Shown here: one piece after another, positions 44,147 through 52,546 of the stretch
Layout of the letters: each line of letters starts with the position of its first letter
Position numbering within the stretch: the first letter of the stretch is position 1
NCBI RefSeq assembly: GCF_900103545.1
Contig: NZ_FNHH01000025.1
Location: forward strand, 1 to 60,765
DNA: 60,765 bases
Direction of reading: 5' to 3'
DNA from: Daejeonella rubra
Lineage (GTDB): Bacteria > Bacteroidota > Bacteroidia > Sphingobacteriales > Sphingobacteriaceae
Made by a program: the position numbers and the translations under genes
Notes under the pieces: model-generated
Database searches by the model: none
What the model saw: the letters and a program-made list of their open reading frames with translations, nothing else
What the model was told of the DNA's origin: nothing

Positions 44147-44188
44147 AAATTATTTATTGATGAATTTGAGAAGGACCACCCCCTTTAA
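44147..44188 (+). pseudogene. Remnant of the 3' end of a DUF559 endonuclease gene
   Basis: The plus strand reads KLFIDEFEKDHPL followed by TAA at 44186-44188. The intact DUF559 gene at 57776 ends NEFIEEFEKNHPL and stop; 9 of 13 residues agree. The nucleotide repeat continues past the stop codon in both places. Nothing of the body of the gene remains upstream. Confidence 0.5.
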
Positions 44189-44232
44189 TTCCCCCACTCC
44201 AATGGAGTCCCACGGACCAGTGGTGGACACTG
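44173..44232 (+). repeat. GC-rich palindromic repeat, copy A
   Basis: GGACCACCCCCTTTAATTCC followed, after an 18-nt insertion with its own palindrome (ACTCCA-AT-GGAGT), by CCAGTGGTGGACACTG. In reverse complement it has the same order of blocks as copies C (57752-57791) and D (58415-58454). Confidence 0.8.
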
Positions 44233-44381
44233 GGGGCTAGGAAAATTTGACTCGTCCTGAAAAAAATTTACAGTTTTTACGAAGGTGCCTCACCTGCGGA
44301 AGAGCAGGTTTCGGCATGACATTAGTTTTAGATTGATTTTAATCCTTTTTGTCTATATGAGTGCATGTTCGAATAAAGAAG

Positions 44382-44412
44382 AAAAAAAGCATTAAAACAA
44401 TTTTAATGCTTT
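44382..44412 (-). terminator. Intrinsic terminator of gldJ
   Basis: On the minus strand, AAAGCATTAAAA / TTTTAATGCTTT (12 bp, loop of 3) is followed by a run of T. It lies about 100 nt beyond the gldJ stop, and the 30-bp repeat lies between them in the 3' UTR. Confidence 0.8.
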
Positions 44413-44461
44413 CAATGATCTTCCAATTCTGGAAATTTGAAATCAAAGCAAGTTTTTGAAC

Positions 44462-44491
44462 AAAAAGGGAATATGTCCTTATTCTTTGCTC
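44462..44491 (+). repeat. 30-bp direct repeat, copy 2
   Basis: Identical to 44104-44133, same orientation, 358 bp further on. Similarity fades into the following CTTG/TTCTGAA bases. Confidence 0.9.
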
Positions 44492-44515
44492 CTTGTTCTG
44501 AAGAATTTGGAGGGC

Positions 44516-46111
44516 CTATTTGCTCTTAGCTTTTGATTTACCCTGAGTGAACTGAGGTTTGCCTTTACTGATTATCTCAGGAGCACCAACCAATGTCATT
44601 GCAGAGCGGAATCCCATTTCAGCACTTGTTTCATCTTGCTGCATGAATCTTCTGGTTGCAGGATTTAACCAATATGCTCTGTCATTCCATGAACCGCCTT
44701 TGTAAACGCGTGAACGATCGTTTACAAGAGTGGTAGTCCCATAAAGGCTTGTATTTACAGTATCAAGATGACCTCTGAAGTCAGGCTTGTATGGTTTACC
44801 GGCTAATGAAGTTGAATCAACGCTGGCAACATCGCTTTGCATTTCAGACCATTTTTGCTTTTTGCCTGATTTTGCAGCATCCTTGATCGGGCGGCCATAT
44901 TTATCCTTTGCATATAGACCTTTTTCTCTGTCTGATAAACGTTTGTTTACGAATTCATTACCACGGAATGGGTTGAAATCTGAAAAATCTTCAAAGCTTA
45001 GTTTCCTGTAAACATCTGCTGTCCATTCGTTCACATTTCCTGCCATGTTATAAAGTCCAAAGTCATTTGGGACATAATTTCTAACAGGACCGGTTATGTC
45101 GGCCTTATCATTCAGGTAACCACCTGTTCCCATGTTGTCACCTTCACCACGCTTAAAGTTAGCTAAGATCATACCCTGAGTACGTTTTTTAGGTGATCTA
45201 ACACCTAATCCATTCCAAGGATAAATTCTTCCGTCAGCTATATTTTCATATTCCGTGTTACCAGCTAATGCCAGAGCAGCATATTCCCATTCTGCTTCAG
45301 TTGGTAAACGGTATGGTTGTTTTAGAACTCCATCCTCCAGACGAACAGGCCTTACTGGTCCTGATTTACCTGTCGTTGCACCGCCTGCTGCTGCATTAGG
45401 GTTAAGGTCTTTTTTCATTTTTTTTCCGTCAATACCTTCTCCCCGGAATTGACCGTTCAAATAAATGTCTGTATTGAATGGATCTGCTGAAGCAGTGGCG
45501 GTAGCCGGTGCTCCTCCTTTACCACCACCAGCAAGGGTTTTGTAATCCATCAAATAACCATCCCTTCTAAGTATCTCTTCATTCACACGGTCTGTACGCC
45601 ATGCACAATAGTCATTTGCCTGCTCCCAGGTAACTCCTACAACCGGATAGTCCTGAAATGCAGGATGTCTCAGGTAATTGTTAACGTAAGGCTCATTGTA
45701 TGAAAGTGGCTGTCTCCAAACCAGCGTGTCAGGAAGTGCATTATAGTAATATTCAGCATCAGTAGGATAACTGCGTCTGATCCAGTGTAAGTATTCCAGC
45801 CAATCCACATTCGCAACCTCAGTTTCATCCATGTAGAAAGAAGCTACTGTTACTCTGCGTCTTACATTATCAAACTCATACCCCAGATCCTGGTTGAGGC
45901 TTCCTCCCATAACAAAGGTACCGCCTTCAATTGCTATCAATCCGGGACCGGGACCAGCTTTAACTTTGTTATTTACCTCAAAGCCGCCATTGTATTTATT
46001 GTTGTAAGCCATGCCTGTTTTTGAAGAGGACTGACTCGTGGTTTTATTACAGGATGTTATAATTCCGAATAGAAATAGTCCTGCTGTAAAATATATGGTA
46101 ATTCGTTTCAT
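44516..46111 (-). CDS. gldJ: GldJ-like gliding/type IX secretion lipoprotein (SUMF1/FGE-sulfatase fold)
   Basis: A 531-aa lipoprotein: signal peptide with lipobox IITSC and Cys21. The body is a SUMF1/formylglycine-generating-enzyme-like fold: LIAIEGGTFVMGGSLNQD (about 60-77), MDETEVANVDWLEYL (about 97-111), RLPTEAEWEYAALA (about 269-282), GNVNEWTADVY (about 360-370) and YKGGSWNDRAYWL (about 480-492). GldJ in Flavobacterium is needed for gliding and for stability of the secretion ring. The divergent neighbour is PorV, which supports this name over other SUMF1 proteins; GldK is the main alternative. Confidence 0.78.
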   Translation of the reverse strand: MKRITIYFTAGLFLFGIITSCNKTTSQSSSKTGMAYNNKYNGGFEVNNKVKAGPGPGLIAIEGGTFVMGGSLNQDLGYEFDNVRRRVTVASFYMDETEVANVDWLEYLHWIRRSYPTDAEYYYNALPDTLVWRQPLSYNEPYVNNYLRHPAFQDYPVVGVTWEQANDYCAWRTDRVNEEILRRDGYLMDYKTLAGGGKGGAPATATASADPFNTDIYLNGQFRGEGIDGKKMKKDLNPNAAAGGATTGKSGPVRPVRLEDGVLKQPYRLPTEAEWEYAALALAGNTEYENIADGRIYPWNGLGVRSPKKRTQGMILANFKRGEGDNMGTGGYLNDKADITGPVRNYVPNDFGLYNMAGNVNEWTADVYRKLSFEDFSDFNPFRGNEFVNKRLSDREKGLYAKDKYGRPIKDAAKSGKKQKWSEMQSDVASVDSTSLAGKPYKPDFRGHLDTVNTSLYGTTTLVNDRSRVYKGGSWNDRAYWLNPATRRFMQQDETSAEMGFRSAMTLVGAPEIISKGKPQFTQGKSKAKSK

Positions 46112-46536
46112 TCCTGTCGATGTAATTGGAGCATTAATTTGTTAAAAATACAAAATTGGTTAATATCACCAATGGATTTTTTTATATCAATCTCTGGTGC
46201 CATTTAAGCTACCTACTCAAACGGAAAAAAAGTATTAAGGTTTCATTGGAATATACGTTAAATAGACATTAAAACGTTGTCTTGTTGCTGTTATTGCATT
46301 TCTGAACTATTAGTTTATCCCTATACTATCAATACTTATGTACTTGTAAATAGTTCAATATCAATTAGTTAATATTTATTATTGAAATTAAAATTGGCCT
46401 TAAGACTTTTTTATTCTTTGATATTATTTTCATATTTAAAGCGTTTAATAAATCATGATGATATTAAATATATCTTTATAATTGTTTATATTTAGAACAC
46501 AGGATAGTATAGATTTGGGTTGATTTTTTTAAATTA
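46112..46536. other. Divergent intergenic region between gldJ and porV
   Basis: 425 bp, very AT-rich. On the plus strand TAGATTTG (46510-46517) fits TAnnTTTG, about 20 nt before porV. I found no equally good box for gldJ, no open reading frame and no structured RNA. Confidence 0.5.
46510..46517 (+). promoter_or_regulatory. porV promoter -7 box TAGATTTG
   Basis: TAnnTTTG match 19 nt before the porV ATG, with TTG at 46482-46484 (spacing somewhat long). Confidence 0.45.
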
Positions 46537-47691
46537 ATGATCAAAAAGCGCTCGTTTTTTAATTCTTTAGTCGTATTTATTCTCGGTTTACCCGTTTTAG
46601 GCTTAGCACAGACGACGCAAAGCGATGGTAAGCGAAGTAATACTATACAAACGGCTGCCCCATTTTTATTAATCACTCCCGATGCCAGGTCAGGAGCTAT
46701 GGGTGATGCTGGAGTCGCCATTTCACCTGATGCAAATTCATTGCATTGGAATCCTGCTAAGATGGCTTTTCTGGACAAACCAACAGGACTTTCAGCTTCT
46801 TATACTCCCTGGTTAAGAAACCTTGTGCCGGATGTAGATCTGGGCTATCTAACTATTTATCATCGTTTAGACAGTAGAAATACAATTGGAGGTGCATTGC
46901 GGTATTTCTCTTATGGTTCTATTCAACTAACTGATAATAGCCAGAATGATATCGGGGTTTACAGTCCGAATGAGTTTTCTATAGAAGGTACATACTCCAG
47001 AAAGTTTGGAGATAGCTTTTCCCTGGGAACAGCGATCAGATATATCAGATCCAGTTTGAGTAACGGTCAGTTCAATGGCCAGGATATACAGCCGGCTACG
47101 GCTCTTGCTGCTGATGCCTCTGCCTATTACAAGTCTGGAACTATCCTCTTTGGAAAGGATGCTGAGTTAGCTTTTGGCCTTAATATTTCTAATGTTGGTT
47201 CCAAGATGAGTTATTCAGATAATGGTTCCAAATCTTTTCTTCCTACCAATATGAAACTGGGTGGAGCCAGTACTTTTATGCTGGATGACCTGAGTACAAT
47301 TACTTTTGCCCTCGATCTGAATAAACTATTGGTGCCAACAAGTCCTATCAGAGATGCCAATGGTCAGATCATCAGTGGTAAAGATCCGGACAGATCGGTA
47401 CCTTCCGCAATATTTGGTTCTTTCACTGATGCTCCTGGTGGTTTTTCAGAGGAGATAAGCGAGATCAGTTATTCATTAGGTACAGAATACTGGTATAATA
47501 AGCAATTCGCTATCCGCTCCGGATATTTTTATGAAACGCCTACCAAGGGCGACAGAAGATATTTTACAGTAGGTGCGGGTTTAAAGTACAATGTATTTAA
47601 TCTCGACTTTGCTTACCTCATGGCAAATCAGCAAACCAGTCCTTTGGCACAGACTCTGCGCTTTTCACTGGTGTTTAATTTCGAAAAATAA
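46537..47691 (+). CDS. porV: Type IX secretion outer-membrane protein PorV (LptO)
   Basis: A 384-aa outer-membrane beta-barrel: signal peptide (1-25, ending GLAQ), then the family start QTAAPFLLITPDARSGAMGD and NSLHWNPAKMAFLD. The barrel runs to the end (LRFSLVFNFEK). PorV shuttles type IX cargo from the translocon to the PorU sortase and forms part of the attachment complex. porU usually sits next to it in this phylum, but is not in this window. ispF follows 4 nt after the stop. Confidence 0.88.
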   Translation: MIKKRSFFNSLVVFILGLPVLGLAQTTQSDGKRSNTIQTAAPFLLITPDARSGAMGDAGVAISPDANSLHWNPAKMAFLDKPTGLSASYTPWLRNLVPDVDLGYLTIYHRLDSRNTIGGALRYFSYGSIQLTDNSQNDIGVYSPNEFSIEGTYSRKFGDSFSLGTAIRYIRSSLSNGQFNGQDIQPATALAADASAYYKSGTILFGKDAELAFGLNISNVGSKMSYSDNGSKSFLPTNMKLGGASTFMLDDLSTITFALDLNKLLVPTSPIRDANGQIISGKDPDRSVPSAIFGSFTDAPGGFSEEISEISYSLGTEYWYNKQFAIRSGYFYETPTKGDRRYFTVGAGLKYNVFNLDFAYLMANQQTSPLAQTLRFSLVFNFEK

Positions 47692-47695
47692 TTTA

Positions 47696-48178
47696 ATGAA
47701 GATCAGAGTTGGATTTGGGTTTGATGTGCACCAGTTAGTTGAAAAGCATCCTTTTATTTTGGGCGGAGTTAAATTAGACCATTCCTCAGGTGCTTTTGGG
47801 CATTCTGATGCAGATGTTCTGGTTCACGCTATCTGCGATGCCTTGCTTGGAGCTGCCAATCTCCGGGATATTGGTTTTCATTTTTCGAATACTGATGATC
47901 GCTGGAAAGGTATCAGTAGTTTGATCCTTCTGAAGGAATGTGTTTCTCTCCTTAATCAAAAGGGTTGGAGCCTAGGCAATATCGATGCTATGCTTTGCCT
48001 TGAAGCTCCAAAGATCAATCCTTACATTCCACAAATGAAGGTCAATATTGCTGAGGCTGCAGGAATAAGTGAAGAAGATATATCGATTAAAGCAACCACT
48101 AATGAGACTATGGGTTTTATTGGAAGGAAAGAAGGACTTGTAGCGTATGCTGTTTGCCTGATAGAAAAGGCAGTATAG
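47696..48178 (+). CDS. ispF: 2-C-methyl-D-erythritol 2,4-cyclodiphosphate synthase
   Basis: A 160-aa enzyme of the MEP isoprenoid pathway, forming the cyclic diphosphate from CDP-ME-2-phosphate. The start is ATG 47696 (MKIRVGFGFDVHQL); the frame is open further upstream inside porV but that part is not coding. Zinc ligands Asp10 and His12 in FDVHQL, then HSDADVLVHAICDALLGA (about 36-53) and the C-terminal ATTNETMGFIGRKEG are present. Full length. Confidence 0.95.
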   Translation: MKIRVGFGFDVHQLVEKHPFILGGVKLDHSSGAFGHSDADVLVHAICDALLGAANLRDIGFHFSNTDDRWKGISSLILLKECVSLLNQKGWSLGNIDAMLCLEAPKINPYIPQMKVNIAEAAGISEEDISIKATTNETMGFIGRKEGLVAYAVCLIEKAV

Positions 48179-48182
48179 ATCT

Positions 48183-48350
48183 CTAATTTGATTTAGTTTC
48201 AGGGATTTTTATCTCGCTGAAATCAGCAGCACATTTGCCACAATTACTCGCACATCCTTTTTTGCTGTTCATGCTATTATAGACCAGCCTTCCCACGTAG
48301 ATTATGGCAAGAACAAATAAGATAATAACCAGAATTAGCTGTAAGTCCAT
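48183..48350 (-). CDS. FeoB-associated Cys-rich small membrane protein
   Basis: A 55-aa protein on the minus strand: an N-terminal helix (MDLQLILVIILFVLAIIYVG) followed by a basic stretch and CASNCGKC, a C-x3-C-x2-C motif, then a polar tail. This is the layout of the FeoB-associated Cys-rich family, small partners of ferrous iron uptake. No feoA/feoB is in the window, so here it stands alone. A TAATTTTG box (48362-48355) lies only 4 nt before its ATG, so its mRNA may be nearly leaderless. Confidence 0.75.
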   Translation of the reverse strand: MDLQLILVIILFVLAIIYVGRLVYNSMNSKKGCASNCGKCAADFSEIKIPETKSN

Positions 48351-48354
48351 ATTA

Positions 48355-48362
48355 CAAAATTA
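48355..48362 (-). promoter_or_regulatory. Promoter -7 box TAATTTTG of the Cys-rich small protein
   Basis: TAnnTTTG match on the minus strand only 4 nt before the ATG. A start site about 5-7 nt after the box would fall at or just inside the start codon. Confidence 0.35.
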
Positions 48363-48564
48363 AAAAAATCCATTAAGTTTCCGGTCAGTGGCTTGTAAAT
48401 TCATTATTGAATCATTTTGATTGGAATTCTTTGTTTTAGAAGATGTTTCTTCGAATTAAAATGAATCACCATGTCTGTAATTTCCTTTTGAAGGCAAGCT
48501 ATAGAGCCTTATTTCGGCAATAAATAGATAATTCAGTGAGCCTTATCTACTTCAATTACTTCAT

Positions 48565-48598
48565 TTTGTGGAATTCTCCTTTATAAATCATACCTTTG
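48565..48598 (+). promoter_or_regulatory. typA promoter (TTTG -33, TACCTTTG -7)
   Basis: TTTG at 48565-48568 and TACCTTTG at 48591-48598, 22 nt apart, in front of the typA ATG (48624). Best full -33/-7 pair in this part of the window. Confidence 0.6.
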
Positions 48599-48623
48599 CA
48601 AAAAATTTAAGAGTAATTTTTTA

Positions 48624-50435
48624 ATGCAAAAAATAAGAAACATAGCGATCATCGCTCACGTTGACCACGGTAAAACTACATTGGTTGATAAAATTTTACA
48701 CCAAACCAATTTGTTCCGTGACAATCAGGCAACTGGTGATCTGATACTGGACAGCAATGATCTTGAACGTGAACGTGGTATTACCATTGTTTCCAAGAAC
48801 GTGTCTGTTAACTATAAAGGTGTCAAAATTAATATTATTGATACTCCTGGTCACGCCGATTTCGGTGGTGAGGTAGAACGGGTTCTTAAAATGGCTGACG
48901 GAGTAGTTCTTTTAGTCGATGCTTTTGAAGGAGCTATGCCTCAAACCCGATTTGTAACTCAAAAAGCACTTTCATTAGGATTAAAGCCTGTTGTAATTGT
49001 AAATAAGGTTGATAAAGAAAATTGTCGCCCGGAAGAGGTTTATGAATCAATTTTCGAATTGTTCTTTAACCTTGAAGCAACTGAAGACCAGCTGGATTTC
49101 CCTGTTTTATACGGTTCATCCAAGCAAGGCTGGATGAGTCATGACTGGAAAGTACAGACTGAAGATATTACACCATTGCTTGATACTATTTTAGAGCATA
49201 TTCCGGCAGCACCTAGTTTTGATGGTACACTTCAAATGCAGATCACTTCATTGGATTATTCTTCCTTTGTCGGACGTATCGCAATTGGTCGTGTAGCACG
49301 CGGGGTGATCAAAGAAAATCAGCCGGTATCTTTAGTTAAACGTGATGGAACTATTCAAAAATCAAGGATCAAAGAATTATATACTTTCGAAGGACTAGGA
49401 AAGATCAGAGTTCAGGAGGTTGGTTCAGGAGATATTTGTGCGGTTGTAGGAATTGATGGTTTTGATATTGGTGATACGATTGCAGATTTTGAGAAGCCGG
49501 AACAACTTGAAGTTATAAAGATCGATGAGCCAACAATGAATATGTTGTTTACCATCAACAATTCCCCGATGTTCGGTAAGGAAGGGAAATTTGTAACCTC
49601 ACAGCGTTTGCGTGAGCGTCTTTACAAAGAGATGGAGAAAAACCTTGCCCTTAAAGTTGTTGAAACTGATTCACCTGATTCATACCTTGTGTATGGCCGT
49701 GGTATTCTGCATTTATCAGTTTTGATCGAAACGATGCGTCGTGAAGGTTATGAGCTGCAAGTTGGTCAACCACAGGTAATTATAAAGGAAATTGATGGCG
49801 CTAAATGTGAGCCTATTGAAACTCTTATTGTTGATGTTCCTGCAGAAGTTTCCGGAAAAGTTATTGAGCTTGTTACTCAGCGTAAAGGTGAGTTACTGAT
49901 CATGGAACCAAAAGGAGATCTTCAGCATCTTGAATTTGAGATTCCGGCACGTGGTATCATTGGATTACGTAATAACGTGTTAACTGCTACTGCTGGTGAA
50001 GCTATTATGGCACATCGCTTTAAGTCTTATGAGCCATGGAAGGGAAATATCCCGGGTCGTTTGAATGGTGTTCTTGTTTCTATGGAAAAAGGATCAACTA
50101 CAGCATATTCAATTGATAAATTACAGGATCGTGGCCGTTTCTTTATTGAACCGGGTGTGGAAGTGTATGAAGGTCAGATCATGGGTGAGCATATTCGTGA
50201 TAATGATCTTGTTGTAAACGTTGTGAAAGGAAAGGCATTAACCAATATGCGCGCATCAGGTACTGATGATAATGCACGTATTGCAACAGCCATTAAATTC
50301 TCACTTGAAGAAGCAATGGAATACATTCAGGCTGATGAGTATATCGAAATTACTCCTAAGAGCATGCGTTTACGTAAGATCTACCTGAGTGAAAATGAAC
50401 GTAAGATCAATGCAAAGAAGTTTGTAAATCAATAA
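48624..50435 (+). CDS. typA: Translational GTPase TypA/BipA
   Basis: A 603-aa ribosome-binding GTPase. G1 is AHVDHGKTT (about 10-18), switch/G2 in RERGITIVSK, G3 DTPGH (about 72-76), G4 NKVD (about 126-129), followed by EF-G-like domains II, III and V and the BipA-specific C-terminal domain with TPKSMRLRKIYL. It acts in ribosome assembly and stress or cold adaptation. Full length, single gene with its own promoter and terminator. Confidence 0.96.
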   Translation: MQKIRNIAIIAHVDHGKTTLVDKILHQTNLFRDNQATGDLILDSNDLERERGITIVSKNVSVNYKGVKINIIDTPGHADFGGEVERVLKMADGVVLLVDAFEGAMPQTRFVTQKALSLGLKPVVIVNKVDKENCRPEEVYESIFELFFNLEATEDQLDFPVLYGSSKQGWMSHDWKVQTEDITPLLDTILEHIPAAPSFDGTLQMQITSLDYSSFVGRIAIGRVARGVIKENQPVSLVKRDGTIQKSRIKELYTFEGLGKIRVQEVGSGDICAVVGIDGFDIGDTIADFEKPEQLEVIKIDEPTMNMLFTINNSPMFGKEGKFVTSQRLRERLYKEMEKNLALKVVETDSPDSYLVYGRGILHLSVLIETMRREGYELQVGQPQVIIKEIDGAKCEPIETLIVDVPAEVSGKVIELVTQRKGELLIMEPKGDLQHLEFEIPARGIIGLRNNVLTATAGEAIMAHRFKSYEPWKGNIPGRLNGVLVSMEKGSTTAYSIDKLQDRGRFFIEPGVEVYEGQIMGEHIRDNDLVVNVVKGKALTNMRASGTDDNARIATAIKFSLEEAMEYIQADEYIEITPKSMRLRKIYLSENERKINAKKFVNQ

Positions 50436-50463
50436 ATCATTAGAATCACTTCAGATAAAAATA

Positions 50464-50496
50464 AAGGCTCAGTGTAAACTGGGCCTTTTCTTTTTT
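50464..50496 (+). terminator. Terminator of typA
   Basis: AAGGCTCAGT / ACTGGGCCTT (one G-T pair, loop GTAA) followed by a T-rich tail. 28 bp after the stop codon. Confidence 0.88.
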
Positions 50497-50578
50497 AAAG
50501 CTCGCAGGATTTATCCCGCGTCTGCCGGATGGAAAAACAATTTTAGTCTAATGAAAAACTTTATCTAAGTTTGTTTTA

Positions 50579-51904
50579 ATGAAGTTTCCAGTCGTGCCCG
50601 GTTTTGACCAGCAAGCTTTTAATAAATACCTTAAAAACACTGGCTGGTTGTTCCTTGCCAGAGTTGGTAGTCTGATCATAAAGATCCTTGCCGGTATTGC
50701 AGTTGCAAATTATTTGGGTAAGACAGAAAATGGCTTGCTTAACTACCCACTCGTCTTCGTTACATTTTTTATCGCTGCTGCCGCCCTGGGTCTCGATGGC
50801 TTTGTTACGCGCGAATTGCTTGCATCTCCCGGAAATAAGAATAAACTATTAGGAACAGCATTTCGTATGCGTTTTCTGGCAGGCTTAATCATTATTCCTC
50901 TTGCGGCTTTAACATTTCTGCTATTTAAAGGGAATAACTCAGATATACCTGTCAGTTATATCCTGATAGCCTCTTGTATAGGACTGGCACAATCCTTAAA
51001 TATCATTGACAGTTATTTCCAGTCGCAGGTTCAGGGCAAATATGTCATGATGGTCCAGGTAGCTGGAAATCTGCTTTCTGCAGGTATTAAGTTATTTCTA
51101 ATACTTATTTCTGCACCCTTATACTGGTTTATATGGACTTTATTAGCCGATGCGGTTTTATTGGGGATAGGTTACTTAATTGTTTACAGAGCGAGAGGTA
51201 ATAAAATTTCTGAATGGCAATTTGAAAGCAAATTAGCGGGAAATCTCCTTAAGCATTCCTGGCCGCTTGCTTTTTCTGCCATCCTGGTAACAGTTTATAT
51301 GAAGATAGGCCAGTTGATGGTAGAGAGTTTCCTGGGAGTAGCTGCATTGGGAGTTTATTCAACCGTTGTAAACTGGAGTGAAAGCTGGTATTTTATTCCT
51401 GTGGCAATAGTTACATCAGTATTCCCTGCCATAATGAACGCACGCAGAGATGATCCGGTACGTTATCATAAAAGGCTCAGGGATATGTATGACCTGATGA
51501 TGGTGATCAGCCTGAGTATTGCCATATTCATGACCTTTGCATCTCCTTTTATTTATAAGTATTTTTATGCTGCTGAGTTTGCAGAAGGAGCTAAAATATT
51601 ATCCATTCATATTTGGGCGGGTGTTTTTGTGTTTTTAGGGAGCGCCAGTGGTCAATATCTTATTGCTGAGGGTTATACCAAATATTCACTATATCGTACA
51701 GGTGCAGGTGCTGTTATTAATGTAGTTCTGGGCTTTTTCTGGATACCACTATACGGACTTCAGGGCGCTGCATTTGCTACATTGATCGCCTATTTCTCAG
51801 CAACTTTTTTTATCCTTGTTTTTCCTGAAACCAGGAAGCAGGGAATTAATATGCTTAAATCGTTATTTTTAATTTCACTCATACAAAAAATCTCAAAACG
51901 TTGA
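50579..51904 (+). CDS. Polysaccharide flippase (Wzx/MATE-like, oligosaccharide export)
   Basis: A 441-aa inner-membrane protein with about 12 apparent helices of the polysaccharide-biosynthesis (RfbX/Wzx) family: the N-terminal TGWLFLARVGSLIIKILAGI and a later MLKHSWPLAF-like stretch around residue 215. It should flip undecaprenyl-linked oligosaccharides to the periplasm. First gene of the surface-polysaccharide run; the next gene overlaps its TGA stop (TTGA). Confidence 0.85.
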   Translation: MKFPVVPGFDQQAFNKYLKNTGWLFLARVGSLIIKILAGIAVANYLGKTENGLLNYPLVFVTFFIAAAALGLDGFVTRELLASPGNKNKLLGTAFRMRFLAGLIIIPLAALTFLLFKGNNSDIPVSYILIASCIGLAQSLNIIDSYFQSQVQGKYVMMVQVAGNLLSAGIKLFLILISAPLYWFIWTLLADAVLLGIGYLIVYRARGNKISEWQFESKLAGNLLKHSWPLAFSAILVTVYMKIGQLMVESFLGVAALGVYSTVVNWSESWYFIPVAIVTSVFPAIMNARRDDPVRYHKRLRDMYDLMMVISLSIAIFMTFASPFIYKYFYAAEFAEGAKILSIHIWAGVFVFLGSASGQYLIAEGYTKYSLYRTGAGAVINVVLGFFWIPLYGLQGAAFATLIAYFSATFFILVFPETRKQGINMLKSLFLISLIQKISKR

Positions 51905-52545
51905 AAAAAACGGAATCATATACCAGTTTGCTTAGTCCCGCAAGAATAAAAACATTGTTATCCTTCGGAATAAAGGGCTATCTATCAGAAGTTGGCTGGT
52001 TTAAAGCCTTTGATACAAAATCTCCTGTTGATCGTGATGGTGAACCTATTCCATGGGTAACCTATTCATTCATTGATTTTATTGCTGACCGCATTAAAAA
52101 AGATCATTCTGTTTTTGAATTCGGTTCCGGTAATTCAACTTTTTACTATGCAAAGCGAGCCTTAAAAGTTGTCTCTGTTGAACATGATCAGGCATGGTTT
52201 AATAAAATTTCAGCAACCAAGCCTTCCAACTCTGAGATGATATTCTGTGAACTGGAGACCGGTGGTGAATACAGTAAAATGCCAGCCAGCATGGGCTTGA
52301 AATTTGACATTATCATTGTTGATGGTCGCGACAGGGTTAATTGCTGTATTCAATCCTTGTCAGCATTAAGCGATCATGGTGTGGTTGTTCTTGATGATTC
52401 AGAACGGGAAAATTATGCAGCAGCCATAAGTTTCTTCAAGAAGGAAGGATATAAAGAATTGTCATTTAGCGGAATCTCTCCCGGCTTGTTTTATCGTAAG
52501 TCTACTTCGGTATTTTATAGAACGGATAACTGCCTGGATATTTAA
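51901..52545 (+). CDS. Putative SAM-dependent methyltransferase-like protein
   Basis: A 214-aa protein starting with TTG, overlapping the flippase stop by four bases. A Rossmann methyltransferase core is visible: FEFGSGNSTFYYAKRAL (motif I, about 77), a VVSVEHDQAWF strand, FDIIIVDGRDRVNCCIQSL (about 138-156) and VVLDDSER (about 163). The substrate is unknown; the context suggests a sugar or glycan. It could also be a non-catalytic relative of that fold. Confidence 0.65.
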   Translation: MKKTESYTSLLSPARIKTLLSFGIKGYLSEVGWFKAFDTKSPVDRDGEPIPWVTYSFIDFIADRIKKDHSVFEFGSGNSTFYYAKRALKVVSVEHDQAWFNKISATKPSNSEMIFCELETGGEYSKMPASMGLKFDIIIVDGRDRVNCCIQSLSALSDHGVVVLDDSERENYAAAISFFKKEGYKELSFSGISPGLFYRKSTSVFYRTDNCLDI

Positions 52546-52546
52546 A

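Larger units (their letters stand above)
44077..44515. other. 439-bp intergenic repeat island (island 1)
   Basis: No gene. It holds two copies of a 30-bp direct repeat, a remnant of the DUF559 3' end with the GC-rich palindromic repeat, a second GC-rich hairpin (ACCTGC / GCAGGT, 44292-44309) and the terminator of gldJ on the minus strand. See the separate entries. Confidence 0.7.

Noticed and set aside
44281..44310. Hairpin ACCTGC / GCAGGT as a terminator of the TonB receptor gene
   Set aside because: No T tail and more than 200 nt after the stop codon; more probably another repeat remnant.
47591..47695. 35-codon N-terminal extension of ispF
   Set aside because: Overlaps the 3' end of porV in another frame; IspF proteins begin at the MKIRVGFGFDVH methionine.
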